Below, in pieces: positions 15,148 to 22,443 of a stretch of DNA of 22,445 bases. This DNA comes from Candidatus Magasanikiibacteriota bacterium. Lineage in GTDB: Bacteria; Patescibacteriota; Patescibacteriia; Magasanikbacterales; UBA922. The notes beneath the pieces were generated by a model that was not told the DNA's origin, did no database searches, and was given only the letters and a program-made list of their open reading frames with translations. The position numbers were made by a program, and so were the translations under genes. The stretch is taken from positions 1-22,445 of the forward strand of contig JAHFIE010000009.1 in the NCBI GenBank assembly GCA_023246565.1, given 5' to 3'. Each line of letters opens with the position of its first letter. Positions within the stretch are counted from its first letter, which is position 1.

Positions 15148-15471
15148 CTAACTCCAAGTCCTTTGATTGTTAACTCCTTCTTTATCACGGAAAGCCTGCT
15201 CCAAATCAATGTTGTAATGATTGCAAATATTAAGTAAATAGATAAAAACATCTGCGATTTCATGATCTAATCGATGTTCTTTAGAATTTTTGTCTGATTT
15301 TATATTTTGCAATTTTCTTGCTGCTTTTGCCATTTCGCCACATTCTTCCAAAAACAGCATAAAGATTTCAGGCACGGTTTCTTGATCAAACCCACGTGCT
15401 TTAACTACTTCAGCAACGTAGTGTTGTAAGTCGGGCAAGGTACAGTTTGGTTTTAGAATGGGGGAAGACAT
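15148..15471 (-). CDS. MazG-like nucleotide pyrophosphohydrolase
   Basis: 107 residues, an all-alpha NTP pyrophosphohydrolase that hydrolyses (d)NTPs to monophosphates, for example to clear damaged or unwanted nucleotides. The metal-binding pairs EECGEMAKAARK (EXXE) and HEIADVFIYLLNI (EXXD) are both present. The frame remains open through the tRNA gene, but ATG 15471 gives the normal family start (MSSPILKPNC). It begins only six bases after the 3' end of tRNA-Leu, so it is probably transcribed from the tRNA promoter. Confidence 0.85.
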   Translation of the reverse strand: MSSPILKPNCTLPDLQHYVAEVVKARGFDQETVPEIFMLFLEECGEMAKAARKLQNIKSDKNSKEHRLDHEIADVFIYLLNICNHYNIDLEQAFRDKEGVNNQRTWS

Positions 15472-15477
15472 AGAGTG

Positions 15478-15561
15478 TGCCGCGGGCGGGAATCGAACCC
15501 GCATGACCTTGCGATCGAGGGATTTTAAGTCCCTTGTGGCTACCAGTTACACCACCGCGGC
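15478..15561 (-). tRNA. tRNA-Leu (anticodon UAA)
   Basis: 84 bases. The acceptor stem GCCGCGG/CCGCGGC, D arm, anticodon stem AGGGA/TCCCT with loop CTTAAAA (anticodon TAA), a long variable arm and the T arm GCGGGTTCGATTCCCGC all fold as a class II tRNA. Discriminator base A; the CCA end is not encoded. Confidence 0.95.
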
Positions 15562-15569
15562 GTGAGAGT

Positions 15570-15598
15570 ATCCTAGCAAAACATGCTCTATTTTTCAA
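15570..15598 (-). promoter_or_regulatory. Promoter for tRNA-Leu and the MazG-like gene
   Basis: On the leftward strand TTGAAA (15593-15598), 17-base spacer, TAGGAT (15570-15575) preceded by TGC (extended -10). The tRNA 5' end is eight bases after the -10 box. Confidence 0.7.
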
Positions 15599-15627
15599 GT
15601 ATGCTGGAATATGATCAATTTTTGATA

Positions 15628-15633
15628 TATACT
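15628..15633 (+). promoter_or_regulatory. -10 element for the DoxX-like gene
   Basis: TATACT 28 bases before ATG 15662, with no clear -35 box. It is back to back with the tRNA promoter. Confidence 0.4.
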
Positions 15634-15661
15634 GAAAACGTTTTTAATACTTAAAAATCGT

Positions 15662-16045
15662 ATGAACAACGAAAAAATCGTCTCATGGGTTCTCCGTATC
15701 GCGGTTGCCGGTGAATTTATTGGCCATGGCGCCTTTGCGCTTCAGGGAAAACCTCAGTGGATCGGTTGGTTTTCTCAATTTGGTATTTCCAATGTGGAAA
15801 TGGCCACACAATTATTATTTGTGGTTGGTCTCATCGACATTGCCGTAGGGCTTGTTATTTTAGTTAAACCAATTCGAGCATTCTTGCTTTGGGCAACATT
15901 CTGGGGATTCTGGACCGCGCTTATTCGTCCTATTGTTGGTGATCCACTATGGGATTTTGTGGAACGGTGGGCAAATTGGGGAGCTCCACTCGCATTACTA
16001 CTTATCCATGGTTGGCCAAAAAAATTTAAAGAATGGCTTCAATAA
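15662..16045 (+). CDS. DoxX-like four-helix membrane protein
   Basis: 127 residues with four hydrophobic helices (about 7-25, 46-67, 75-92, 101-116). The first helix carries AVAGEFIGHGAFALQGKPQW, as in DoxX-like proteins, where a Gly-His pattern is common. Function is unknown for this branch. It is the only rightward gene between 15 and 20.6 kb and stands alone between its own -10 element and a terminator. No Shine-Dalgarno site. Confidence 0.65.
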   Translation: MNNEKIVSWVLRIAVAGEFIGHGAFALQGKPQWIGWFSQFGISNVEMATQLLFVVGLIDIAVGLVILVKPIRAFLLWATFWGFWTALIRPIVGDPLWDFVERWANWGAPLALLLIHGWPKKFKEWLQ

Positions 16046-16052
16046 AATATCT

Positions 16053-16081
16053 TGACCTCTGCAAACGAGGTCATTTTATTT
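16053..16081 (+). terminator. Intrinsic terminator after the DoxX-like gene
   Basis: TGACCTC (16053-16059) pairs with GAGGTCA (16067-16073), 7-base loop, followed by TTTTATTT. Confidence 0.75.
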
Positions 16082-16143
16082 CCGAAGTATAGTGAGTAAA
16101 TGAAAAATAAAGTGCAATAACTTGGAGCTTCCTATGCAGATCT

Positions 16144-16701
16144 TTATTTTCCCCAAAAAATTTCCGGATGACCAGATTGTTTGTTGAGGTACCGACCCAA
16201 GACAAACAAAACATCGCTCAACCGATTTAAATATTTTTGTATATTCTGGTCTAGAGGTTTCTCACCACGCTCAAGCAATTTTTCTTGTAACAAAACAACA
16301 TTTCGTTCAGCCCGTCTACATACTGCACGAACAAAAAAACTTTGCGCGGCAACAGCCGTACCTCCCGGCAAAATAAATTGTGTGAGCGGCGATAACTGAA
16401 TTTCCATTTCATCAATCCATTTTTCCAATAATTCAACTTGCCCGTCGGTTACCTCAGGAACTTTTACTAAATCAGTTTGTGCTGCAGCAAGATTGGCACC
16501 CACATTAAACAATGTATGTTGCACACTTAGAATTCTTTTTTGTAAATCTTTATCATCTATTTGAGCGGATAAAATTCCCAAAGTCCCATTTAATTCATCA
16601 ACTTCTCCAATTGCTTCCATTTCAATACAACTTTTAGAAACGCGTTTTCCACCCAAAAGTGCGGTCTCTCCAGTATCACCAGTTTTGGTATATATTTTCA
16701 T
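16144..16701 (-). CDS. Cobalamin adenosyltransferase, PduO type
   Basis: 185-residue enzyme that transfers the adenosyl group of ATP to cob(I)alamin to make coenzyme B12. Characteristic motifs: YTKTGDTGETALLGGKRVSK at the N-terminus (ATP site), GEVDELNGTLG, FILPGG, the arginine-rich VCRRAERNV and NRLSDVLFVLGRY. No cobalamin synthesis genes are near, so it serves salvaged corrinoid. A B12-dependent ribonucleotide reductase encoded at the right edge is a likely user. It lies 26 bases downstream of the SDR gene on the same strand. Confidence 0.93.
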   Translation of the reverse strand: MKIYTKTGDTGETALLGGKRVSKSCIEMEAIGEVDELNGTLGILSAQIDDKDLQKRILSVQHTLFNVGANLAAAQTDLVKVPEVTDGQVELLEKWIDEMEIQLSPLTQFILPGGTAVAAQSFFVRAVCRRAERNVVLLQEKLLERGEKPLDQNIQKYLNRLSDVLFVLGRYLNKQSGHPEIFWGK

Positions 16702-16727
16702 AAAAATTATACAGCTCTGTATTTTAA

Positions 16728-17453
16728 TTAAAAAGGCATGACCGTCAAATCCTGGATATCACAGTGCTTTGACTGATTACAGACTAAGCTTATAATCCTG
16801 GTTATATCTTCCACAGCTAACATTTGAGGAAATTTCCCCTGCAAGAGTTTTTTCCTTCTTTCAAGTTCTTTTTTATCAAGAAAACCGGTTTTAATCATTC
16901 CCGGGCATAGTGTGGCAACTTTTATACCAAAATCTTTGAGTTCATTTCTGATTCCTTGTGAATACCCCATAACTCCAAACTTTGCGGCACTATAAAATTC
17001 ACCATTAACCAAGGCGACTTTCCCTGAAATAGAAGCGATATTGATTATTAAACCCTCTTTTTGTTGCTTCATGTGGGGAACTACCAGCTTCGTTAGCAAT
17101 GCGAGTCCAACAACATTTATTTGTAACATCTCCTGAAATCTACTCATATCTGCTGTATCGCAATCCGAAAAGTAACCAATACCAGCGTTATTAATAAGAA
17201 TATCAATTACCTTAAATTTCTCAAGAGTTTTTTTAACGACTATAGAAAGTTCTTTTTCATTATTCACATCTGCTTGCAAAATCAAAAATTGCTTTTGTGA
17301 ATACTTTTTTTCTAACTCTTTTTGTAAGGAATTTATTTTTTTCTTGTCTATGGAGAACGTTACTACATTAAAACCATCATTAAGTAATTGTGCAGCAGCA
17401 CCTTTGCCAATACCGCTCGTTCCACCACTGATTAAAACAGTTTTTTTATTCAT
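16728..17453 (-). CDS. Short-chain dehydrogenase/reductase (SDR)
   Basis: Classical SDR of 241 residues. NAD(P)-binding GGTSGIGKG (10-18), structural NNAG (88-91), and the catalytic Ser141, Tyr154, Lys158 (IASISGK and YSAAKFG) are all present. PGMIKTGF follows, as usual. Substrate cannot be inferred. It lies upstream of the cobalamin adenosyltransferase in the same direction, spacing 26 bases, so co-transcription is likely. The ATG has no Shine-Dalgarno site. Confidence 0.92.
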   Translation of the reverse strand: MNKKTVLISGGTSGIGKGAAAQLLNDGFNVVTFSIDKKKINSLQKELEKKYSQKQFLILQADVNNEKELSIVVKKTLEKFKVIDILINNAGIGYFSDCDTADMSRFQEMLQINVVGLALLTKLVVPHMKQQKEGLIINIASISGKVALVNGEFYSAAKFGVMGYSQGIRNELKDFGIKVATLCPGMIKTGFLDKKELERRKKLLQGKFPQMLAVEDITRIISLVCNQSKHCDIQDLTVMPF

Positions 17454-17542
17454 ACTTTATGAGCTTATTTGGAATTGTTTTATAAAAAAGAGAAATGAAT
17501 GAAACGGATATACGCTGCTAGACAATGTATTTGTAGCAATCC

Positions 17543-18445
17543 TTATTCAGCACTAGCTTTTTTTAGTCTTTTTTCTAAAAAACGTATTTCACGAGGGAAT
17601 ATCGTAGCATAAACTATACGATATACCGTTTGGACGTACCGAGTTTTAACGGCAAATTTTATGTGTTGAATATATTTTTTTAAACTACGTTCTTCTATCG
17701 CCCATGCAATACCAGCAATGGCATTCCAGATAGAAATTGTAACCGGCCCTTGTTCGGTTTGTAATTCTGTTGGTACCAGACCGACATCGATAAGATATGG
17801 AACCCCATCTTGAATTTTTACATTCGCGGAATCAAGTGCATTGGCAGGTCGACTCCAGTCTCTGGCTTTACCATAAAAATCTATCATGATGTCATGCTCT
17901 TGCTTGAAAGATAGTACTCCTTTCATAAATTCTATAAGATTACGGAGGATTGTTGGATTATTCAAATCCTCTTCAGTAATTTCATGGAGTGTTTTCCCTT
18001 CTATTTTCATTTGACGTACAGCAGGCCTATTTTTTAATTCATCAGGTACATCTTCTCCCTCTAGAGCCTCAATAAATTGTGTTTCAGGGAGAAATTTTCC
18101 TATGTGTTCTTTTAATAGCTCAAATAATTCTTTGTTCTTTTGAAGAAACTCTACAGGATATCCAGGTTTCCCTATTTTCAAAACAGTACCGTCTTTCGCA
18201 TCATATACCAAACTTTCACCACCTTCTCCAATAAGTTCCATTTCTTGTGCATGATCGTGACCTCCAATATCTTGAACTCGAGCTCGAGCAGCGTCAATCT
18301 CTGCTGTTCCGGCATCTGCGGCCTCAATAATTTGAGCGTCAATTTCGGCTACTTGAACTGGTCTGGTGACTTCTACAGAGGGAACCACTTCTACCACTTC
18401 TTCTGACTTCACTTCGGGGTTGTTGGTAAGTTTGTCTCTCACCAT
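17543..18445 (-). CDS. Protein-kinase-fold protein of unknown role
   Basis: 300 residues. After an acidic low-complexity N-terminus (about 1-66, rich in Glu, Val and Ala) comes a kinase-like domain: glycine loop LIGEGGESLVYD (71-82), a lysine in VLKIGK (Lys90), and a metal-site-like YLIDVGL (Asp220) in place of DFG. The stretch IMIDFYGKARDW, then ANVKIQDG before it, could take the place of the catalytic loop, but a canonical HRD is missing. The C-terminal 70 residues are basic and helical. It may be an atypical kinase or an inactive pseudokinase. No clear partner is adjacent. Confidence 0.6.
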   Translation of the reverse strand: MVRDKLTNNPEVKSEEVVEVVPSVEVTRPVQVAEIDAQIIEAADAGTAEIDAARARVQDIGGHDHAQEMELIGEGGESLVYDAKDGTVLKIGKPGYPVEFLQKNKELFELLKEHIGKFLPETQFIEALEGEDVPDELKNRPAVRQMKIEGKTLHEITEEDLNNPTILRNLIEFMKGVLSFKQEHDIMIDFYGKARDWSRPANALDSANVKIQDGVPYLIDVGLVPTELQTEQGPVTISIWNAIAGIAWAIEERSLKKYIQHIKFAVKTRYVQTVYRIVYATIFPREIRFLEKRLKKASAE

Positions 18446-18507
18446 AAATTTTCAGAATAAAAATTGTTACAAAATATTTTGCGCATTGTTTGCATATAAC
18501 AGAAATT

Positions 18508-18738
18508 TCACTTATTTTTCTTATCCTCAAAAAAGTCCTCCTCTTTTAATCCAGACTGTAATAAAATTGACCGAAATGTACCATACGGAATTTCCTTATA
18601 GTCTGTTTTTACGGTGACATTGCGTGTAGGATTGCCTGTTTTTCTATATCGAGCGTGTGATCCTTTTTGACGAATAAAAAAGAAGCCCTTTTCTGTAAGG
18701 ACTCGTAAAATCAAACTCAGTAATACCGGTTTAGGCAT
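18508..18738 (-). CDS. hicA: HicA-type mRNA interferase toxin
   Basis: 76 residues, a double-stranded-RNA-binding-like fold that cleaves mRNA when free. The family motif RQKGSHARYRK contains the catalytic His28, and KEIPYGTFRSILLQSGLKEEDF is the usual C-terminal part. Its start overlaps the end of the antitoxin gene by eight bases, so the order is antitoxin then toxin, the reverse of the E. coli hicAB locus. Confidence 0.88.
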   Translation of the reverse strand: MPKPVLLSLILRVLTEKGFFFIRQKGSHARYRKTGNPTRNVTVKTDYKEIPYGTFRSILLQSGLKEEDFFEDKKNK

Positions 18739-18949
18739 ACTTGAAAGCCATTGAAACCAAATCAGGACGCTCTACTTTATACACTTTGGAAATAGGAATA
18801 TCTTCAAAATAAAGCTGCAAGGCTTCCTCTAAACTTTCAAGAGCCTTTTTTTTAGTCTTACCAAAACTAGAAATATCAGTGTTAATATTCCACGCAACAT
18901 AGTATTTACCCTCTTTCCATACCACTGATTTTAAGTCTACTTTACGCAT
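18731..18949 (-). CDS. hicB: HicB-type antitoxin
   Basis: 72 residues with the partial RNase-H-like HicB fold: a strand pattern around KYYVAWNINTDISSFGKTKK, then a helix KALESLEEALQLYFED. At this size no separate DNA-binding domain is present, unlike many HicB proteins, so autoregulation by it is uncertain. It is the first gene of the pair behind a clear promoter. Confidence 0.8.
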   Translation of the reverse strand: MRKVDLKSVVWKEGKYYVAWNINTDISSFGKTKKKALESLEEALQLYFEDIPISKVYKVERPDLVSMAFKYA

Positions 18950-18973
18950 ATTCTAAAAATTTACTATATTTTC

Positions 18974-19002
18974 AATATACCTCCAAAGAAAAAAAGAGTC
19001 AA
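18974..19002 (-). promoter_or_regulatory. Promoter for hicBA
   Basis: On the leftward strand TTGACT (18997-19002), 17-base spacer, TATATT (18974-18979), 25 bases before the hicB ATG. A second -10-like TATAGT (18963-18968) lies closer. Confidence 0.7.
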
Positions 19003-19010
19003 ATTTGAGT

Positions 19011-19049
19011 GAAGAAAATTGTTTCGCCTTTTTTAATCAAAAAACAATT
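19011..19049 (-). terminator. Possible terminator after the NIF3-like gene
   Basis: Leftward AATTGTTT pairs with AAACAATT around a 17-base loop and is followed by TTCTTC. The stem is AT-rich and the T run imperfect. Confidence 0.35.
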
Positions 19050-19090
19050 CCTGGACTATTTACTCCTCATTATCTAATATCTAATTTTTA

Positions 19091-19420
19091 CTACTCCAAA
19101 TCCAACAATTGGAAAATATCAATAGATACTTCTTCATACGGATGCACTTTTTTGATGGCATCAATAACATCTTTTGCTTTATCTTTCTCGCAAACGAATT
19201 CGATTTTAATTTCCTCAACTTTTTCAATCTCACCTACTTTGCCAATAGCAGGATTTGCACCCTCCATTGGCAAGAAATAACTATAACCACTTGTCAAAGA
19301 CATGCAGTGACTGTAATTTCCAATTGTTCCTCCACCAGCATTTCCAATTGCTAAACGAATACTGTCCGCGACTTCCTTCGGACAAAAGGTTTGAATTTTT
19401 ACGTTGTTGCTTATTTTCAT
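19091..19420 (-). CDS. Stand-alone NIF3/PII-like domain protein
   Basis: 109 residues from ATG 19420. It matches the PII/CutA-like insert found inside NIF3-family proteins (such as YqfO): IGNYSHCMSLTSGYSYFLPM, EGANPAIGKVGEIEKVEE and the end HPYEEVSIDIFQL are its recognisable phrases. Here it stands alone without the flanking NIF3 metal-binding halves. The function of such single-domain forms is unknown. It lies 22 bases downstream of the isochorismatase-like gene in the same direction, so they are probably co-transcribed. An in-frame start at 19462 would overlap that gene and is rejected. Confidence 0.8.
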   Translation of the reverse strand: MKISNNVKIQTFCPKEVADSIRLAIGNAGGGTIGNYSHCMSLTSGYSYFLPMEGANPAIGKVGEIEKVEEIKIEFVCEKDKAKDVIDAIKKVHPYEEVSIDIFQLLDLE

Positions 19421-19442
19421 GGTAATAAAATTAAACACCTGA

Positions 19443-19997
19443 TTACGATCGGATAAGCTCAAGAACCTCTTTATTGCTCATTCCTCGAGCGACTGCATAC
19501 TGCAAATACTTGACGGAATTTTCATGTTGTTCGGGATCATAGGCATCAACGCAGTCCAAAGCAAGAATAACTTCATAATCTCGCTCATACGCATCTATTG
19601 CAGTGGTACGGACACACGTCATTGTATTGATGCCCGTTATTATCAGTTCTTTAATTTGTAGTTCCTCGAGAATCTGATCTAAATTAGTGCGGAAAAAAGC
19701 ACTATATCTCTTTTTAATAATTTCATAATCAATTTTTTCGCGATGAAGTTCAGGTAATAGTTTGCAGCCTTCAGTTCCTTCAATCGTCGTCGATTTATTG
19801 TTTTTTCTGTTATACAACGGAGCATCCGAAAGATCGGCTTTATATTCTTGTCGAATCCAAATAACTGGCACTTCCTGTTTGTGTGCTTCATCTACCAATT
19901 CATTAACACAAGTTACTAATCTTTGCTGGTGTTCTGCCAGAATACCTTCTTTAAAAAAGTCTTGTAATAAATCTATGACCAATAGTGCTTTTTTCAT
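19443..19997 (-). CDS. Isochorismatase-family cysteine hydrolase
   Basis: 184 residues with the family's catalytic triad in place: Asp9 (LLVIDLLQDFF), a lysine in IIKKRYSAFF (95 or 96), and Cys128 (GINTMTCVRTTA). Family members hydrolyse amides or isochorismate, for example nicotinamide to nicotinate; no residue here decides the substrate. GGGTGA lies about 11 bases before the ATG and might be a weak ribosome site. The NIF3-like gene follows. Confidence 0.88.
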   Translation of the reverse strand: MKKALLVIDLLQDFFKEGILAEHQQRLVTCVNELVDEAHKQEVPVIWIRQEYKADLSDAPLYNRKNNKSTTIEGTEGCKLLPELHREKIDYEIIKKRYSAFFRTNLDQILEELQIKELIITGINTMTCVRTTAIDAYERDYEVILALDCVDAYDPEQHENSVKYLQYAVARGMSNKEVLELIRS

Positions 19998-20071
19998 ATT
20001 TTATCATCACCCTTTTCCAAAATTAATACCCAGTTCTTTATACTATTATCCTACAGGTAATTTATTCTTTA

Positions 20072-20422
20072 TTAGCCATTATCATTATCAAGTAAATCCC
20101 AAAATCTAGCACGTTCTTCCAATGTCATACCTGTACCACTCCGTCTCCGTGATTCTCTTACAATTTCAAGGGCACTTTTTTCGTTTTCCGAAATAGTACC
20201 CAATTTTTCCTTAATCACAAGTTCACGACGGACTCCCGCGTTAATATGCGGAAATTCCCGATAGGCAGATAATTCAGCACTTTCTTCGGGTGTCAATGAA
20301 CCCTCCAATTCTTTGTCTGCAAGGTCTTGACCACGCCCACCTCTCGGAAACTCCTTTTTAAAAGATCCTTCCGATCCTTGGCTTTGTTGAGGCAACTTCA
20401 TTCCTGTTTCGATTCCGTTCAT
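20072..20422 (-). CDS. Hypothetical protein, hydrophilic
   Basis: 116 residues, strongly hydrophilic and charged, with no membrane helix and no recognised family. The N-terminal 35 residues are Gln/Gly/Ser-rich (SQGSEGSFKKEFPRGGRG) and likely disordered; the remainder is helical (SLTPEESAELSAYREFPHI, then RRELVIKEKLGTISENEKSA). It may be a small regulatory or structural protein. It is preceded by a leader without Shine-Dalgarno site. Host-like codon use supports a real gene. Confidence 0.55.
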   Translation of the reverse strand: MNGIETGMKLPQQSQGSEGSFKKEFPRGGRGQDLADKELEGSLTPEESAELSAYREFPHINAGVRRELVIKEKLGTISENEKSALEIVRESRRRSGTGMTLEERARFWDLLDNDNG

Positions 20423-20507
20423 AATTTTCTGATTAATTATTAAAATAATAAATAAGCTATATAGAGAAAAAACAAGGGGGAAGAAAAATGTATTTTAACC
20501 AACTTCT

Positions 20508-20540
20508 TATTATCATACGAGATAAATTTATATGATAATA
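20508..20540. repeat. Inverted repeat in the intergenic region
   Basis: TATTATCAT (20508-20516) and ATGATAATA (20532-20540), nine exact pairs with a 15-base spacer. It lies between the divergent hypothetical gene and uppS and could be an operator; it could also be chance in an AT-rich region. Confidence 0.35.
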
Positions 20541-20612
20541 CTCCTCTTGTATATTATAGAGAACCTTGCTAAATTAGCAATACAATGATCCGAGTATAAC
20601 ATATAAATCTAG

Positions 20613-20618
20613 TATAAT
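20613..20618 (+). promoter_or_regulatory. -10 element for uppS
   Basis: A consensus TATAAT 52 bases before ATG 20670. No good -35 box at the right distance. Confidence 0.45.
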
Positions 20619-20669
20619 TGGTCTATTAATCCAGTCACAGAATATCAATCAACACATAAAAAACCCCGT

Positions 20670-21353
20670 ATGACCCCCACCAATATCCAACACCTAGCCA
20701 TTATCATGGACGGCAATCGTCGGTGGGCAACCGAACGAGGATTGCCAAAATTACTCGGTCATACCGAAGGTGCAAAAAATCTACGGACTATTGCCAAGGC
20801 TGTACGTGAACGGGGTATCTCTTATCTTACCCTGTACGCGCTTTCCACAGAAAACATACGCGAACGCAGTGAAGAAGAGCTCAAGCACCTCTATTCCCTT
20901 TTTGAAAAATTAATTGATTACCTTGGTGACTTTTTTGAAAATAACGCATGTCTTCATATTATTGGCAACCTTGGGGGACTACCAGAAAAAACCAAAAACG
21001 CGTTACTCAATGTTGTCGAACAGACAAAAAATAACACGGGATTAACATTATCACTTGCCATCAATTATGGCGGGCGAGATGAAATTATCCGTGCCATACA
21101 AAAATTTGGACAACACCCCGATACAAAAATTTCTGAAATTAATTTCAAAGAATATTTAGATACAGCAGATATTCCTGATGTTGATCTCGTGATTCGCACT
21201 GGTGGACATCATCGGTTATCAAACTTTTTATTGTGGCAGTCAGCCTATGCCGAACTATATTTTACTGATACTAGATGGCCCGCGTTTGACGTCCAAGAAC
21301 TTGATCAGGCCATTATATGGTTTGAAGAACAACAACGAAACCGGGGGAAATGA
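20670..21353 (+). CDS. uppS: Isoprenyl transferase (undecaprenyl diphosphate synthase family)
   Basis: 227-residue cis-prenyltransferase that builds the lipid carrier for cell-wall and surface-polymer synthesis. Motifs: IIMDGNRRWA with the magnesium-binding Asp14, the region LTLYALSTENIRER, INYGGRDEII, and the C-terminal RTGGHHRLSNFLLWQSAYAELYFTD. Usual members read RTSGEQRLSNF, so the GGHH variant is a small oddity at the substrate diphosphate site. The gene is monocistronic, with a -10 element and a terminator of its own. Confidence 0.95.
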   Translation: MTPTNIQHLAIIMDGNRRWATERGLPKLLGHTEGAKNLRTIAKAVRERGISYLTLYALSTENIRERSEEELKHLYSLFEKLIDYLGDFFENNACLHIIGNLGGLPEKTKNALLNVVEQTKNNTGLTLSLAINYGGRDEIIRAIQKFGQHPDTKISEINFKEYLDTADIPDVDLVIRTGGHHRLSNFLLWQSAYAELYFTDTRWPAFDVQELDQAIIWFEEQQRNRGK

Positions 21354-21370
21354 TTAGACGATACTTCCAA

Positions 21371-21406
21371 CAAAAAATCCCAGGGTTAATTCTCCGGGAT
21401 TTTTTG
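21371..21406 (+). terminator. Intrinsic terminator after uppS
   Basis: CAAAAAATCCC pairs with GGGATTTTTTG (11 bp, 14-base loop). The T run is part of the stem. It could also act for leftward transcripts from nrdJ. Confidence 0.85.
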
Positions 21407-21498
21407 TGTCTTTGACTTTCTTGTTATGATGGTATCGTAACAAATTATTTCTTTGACCACAAACTTTTTTAGCCGACTTCAAAGTCGCAAGGCTTTAT

Positions 21499-22443
21499 TT
21501 AACTACAACCCAGCGAATCACCGCAGTTCAAACATTTGTAACACGCGCCATTGCGTACGGTAATATGCCCACAGGTAGGACAAGCCGGAGCATCACCCAT
21601 CATTTCACTAAGAGCCGCATCCATAGCATCGACCCCCGAAGTTTCTTCTTTGTGCATGAGAGGTAATTCTAATGTTGCTTCTGCTGCAGTAGCTTCTACT
21701 GTTGGGGCAGTAACTTCTTGATCCGGGACCGTATTCAGCATATCAGTCAAACGTGACTGTTCACCAAGACCAGACATTTGCAAACCAGCAATTTGCTCAA
21801 ACCGATTTTTTTGGATTCCTTTTGGAGGAACTTGAACAAAATCAGTTCGGCCCAAATATTCCATACCAAGAACCCGAAACACAAAATCAATCACTGATGT
21901 ACAAATTTTGACGTTCGGATGATCAGTCATACCTGCTGGCTCAAAACGAGTGAAGACAAAATTTTCTACAAATTTTTCCAGGGGAACCCCAAATTGCAAA
22001 CCCATGGAAACAGAAATAGCAAACATATTCAACATACTCCGAAAACCAGCACCTTCTTTGTACATGTCAATAAAAATCTCTGCAAGTCGACCATCGGGGT
22101 ATTCACCAGTACGAAGCCAAATTTGTTGATTACCAATCTTTGCTGAAACCGTAATTCCGCTCCGTTTTGCCGGGAGCTTGCGTTTTTCTCCTTGCAAATA
22201 AATTCTACGCTCAGTAACACTGCCATCACGGCCATAGGTCTCCATAGCATGTGAATCTGATGTATGAGTATTTACCACTTGTTGTATTCGTTCCATGGCA
22301 AGCATCATCTCTTTTGCTTTTATTTCAAGAGCTTCTGTATTTTTTTGAATCAATGTCGGTTGTTCAACAACTTCAGTTGTAACAGTAGCTGTTTCATCTT
22401 TTTTGTTCTCGTTTTTCTTTGAAGTCGAGGATAATGGCTGACT
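21499..22443 (-). CDS. nrdJ: B12-dependent (class II) ribonucleotide reductase, C-terminal part (partial)
   Basis: The frame is open to the right edge, so this is the end of a large gene; full proteins of this type have many hundreds of residues. The part seen has a Ser/Lys/Glu-rich linker, then the conserved C-terminal domain (GRLAEIFIDMYKEGAGFRSM, GLQFGVPLEKFVENFVFTRF, EPAGMTDHPNVKICTSVIDF), a Thr/Ala/Glu-rich linker, and a C-terminal cysteine cluster CPTCGH...CYKCLNCGDSLGCS typical of NrdJ, where such cysteines bind metal or re-reduce the active site. It converts ribonucleotides to deoxyribonucleotides using adenosylcobalamin, which links it to the adenosyltransferase at 16144. Confidence 0.9.
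   Translation of the reverse strand, partial: SQPLSSTSKKNENKKDETATVTTEVVEQPTLIQKNTEALEIKAKEMMLAMERIQQVVNTHTSDSHAMETYGRDGSVTERRIYLQGEKRKLPAKRSGITVSAKIGNQQIWLRTGEYPDGRLAEIFIDMYKEGAGFRSMLNMFAISVSMGLQFGVPLEKFVENFVFTRFEPAGMTDHPNVKICTSVIDFVFRVLGMEYLGRTDFVQVPPKGIQKNRFEQIAGLQMSGLGEQSRLTDMLNTVPDQEVTAPTVEATAAEATLELPLMHKEETSGVDAMDAALSEMMGDAPACPTCGHITVRNGACYKCLNCGDSLGCS

Noticed and set aside
19005..19354. Rightward frames opposite the NIF3-like gene
   Set aside because: They are shadows of a well-recognised leftward gene.
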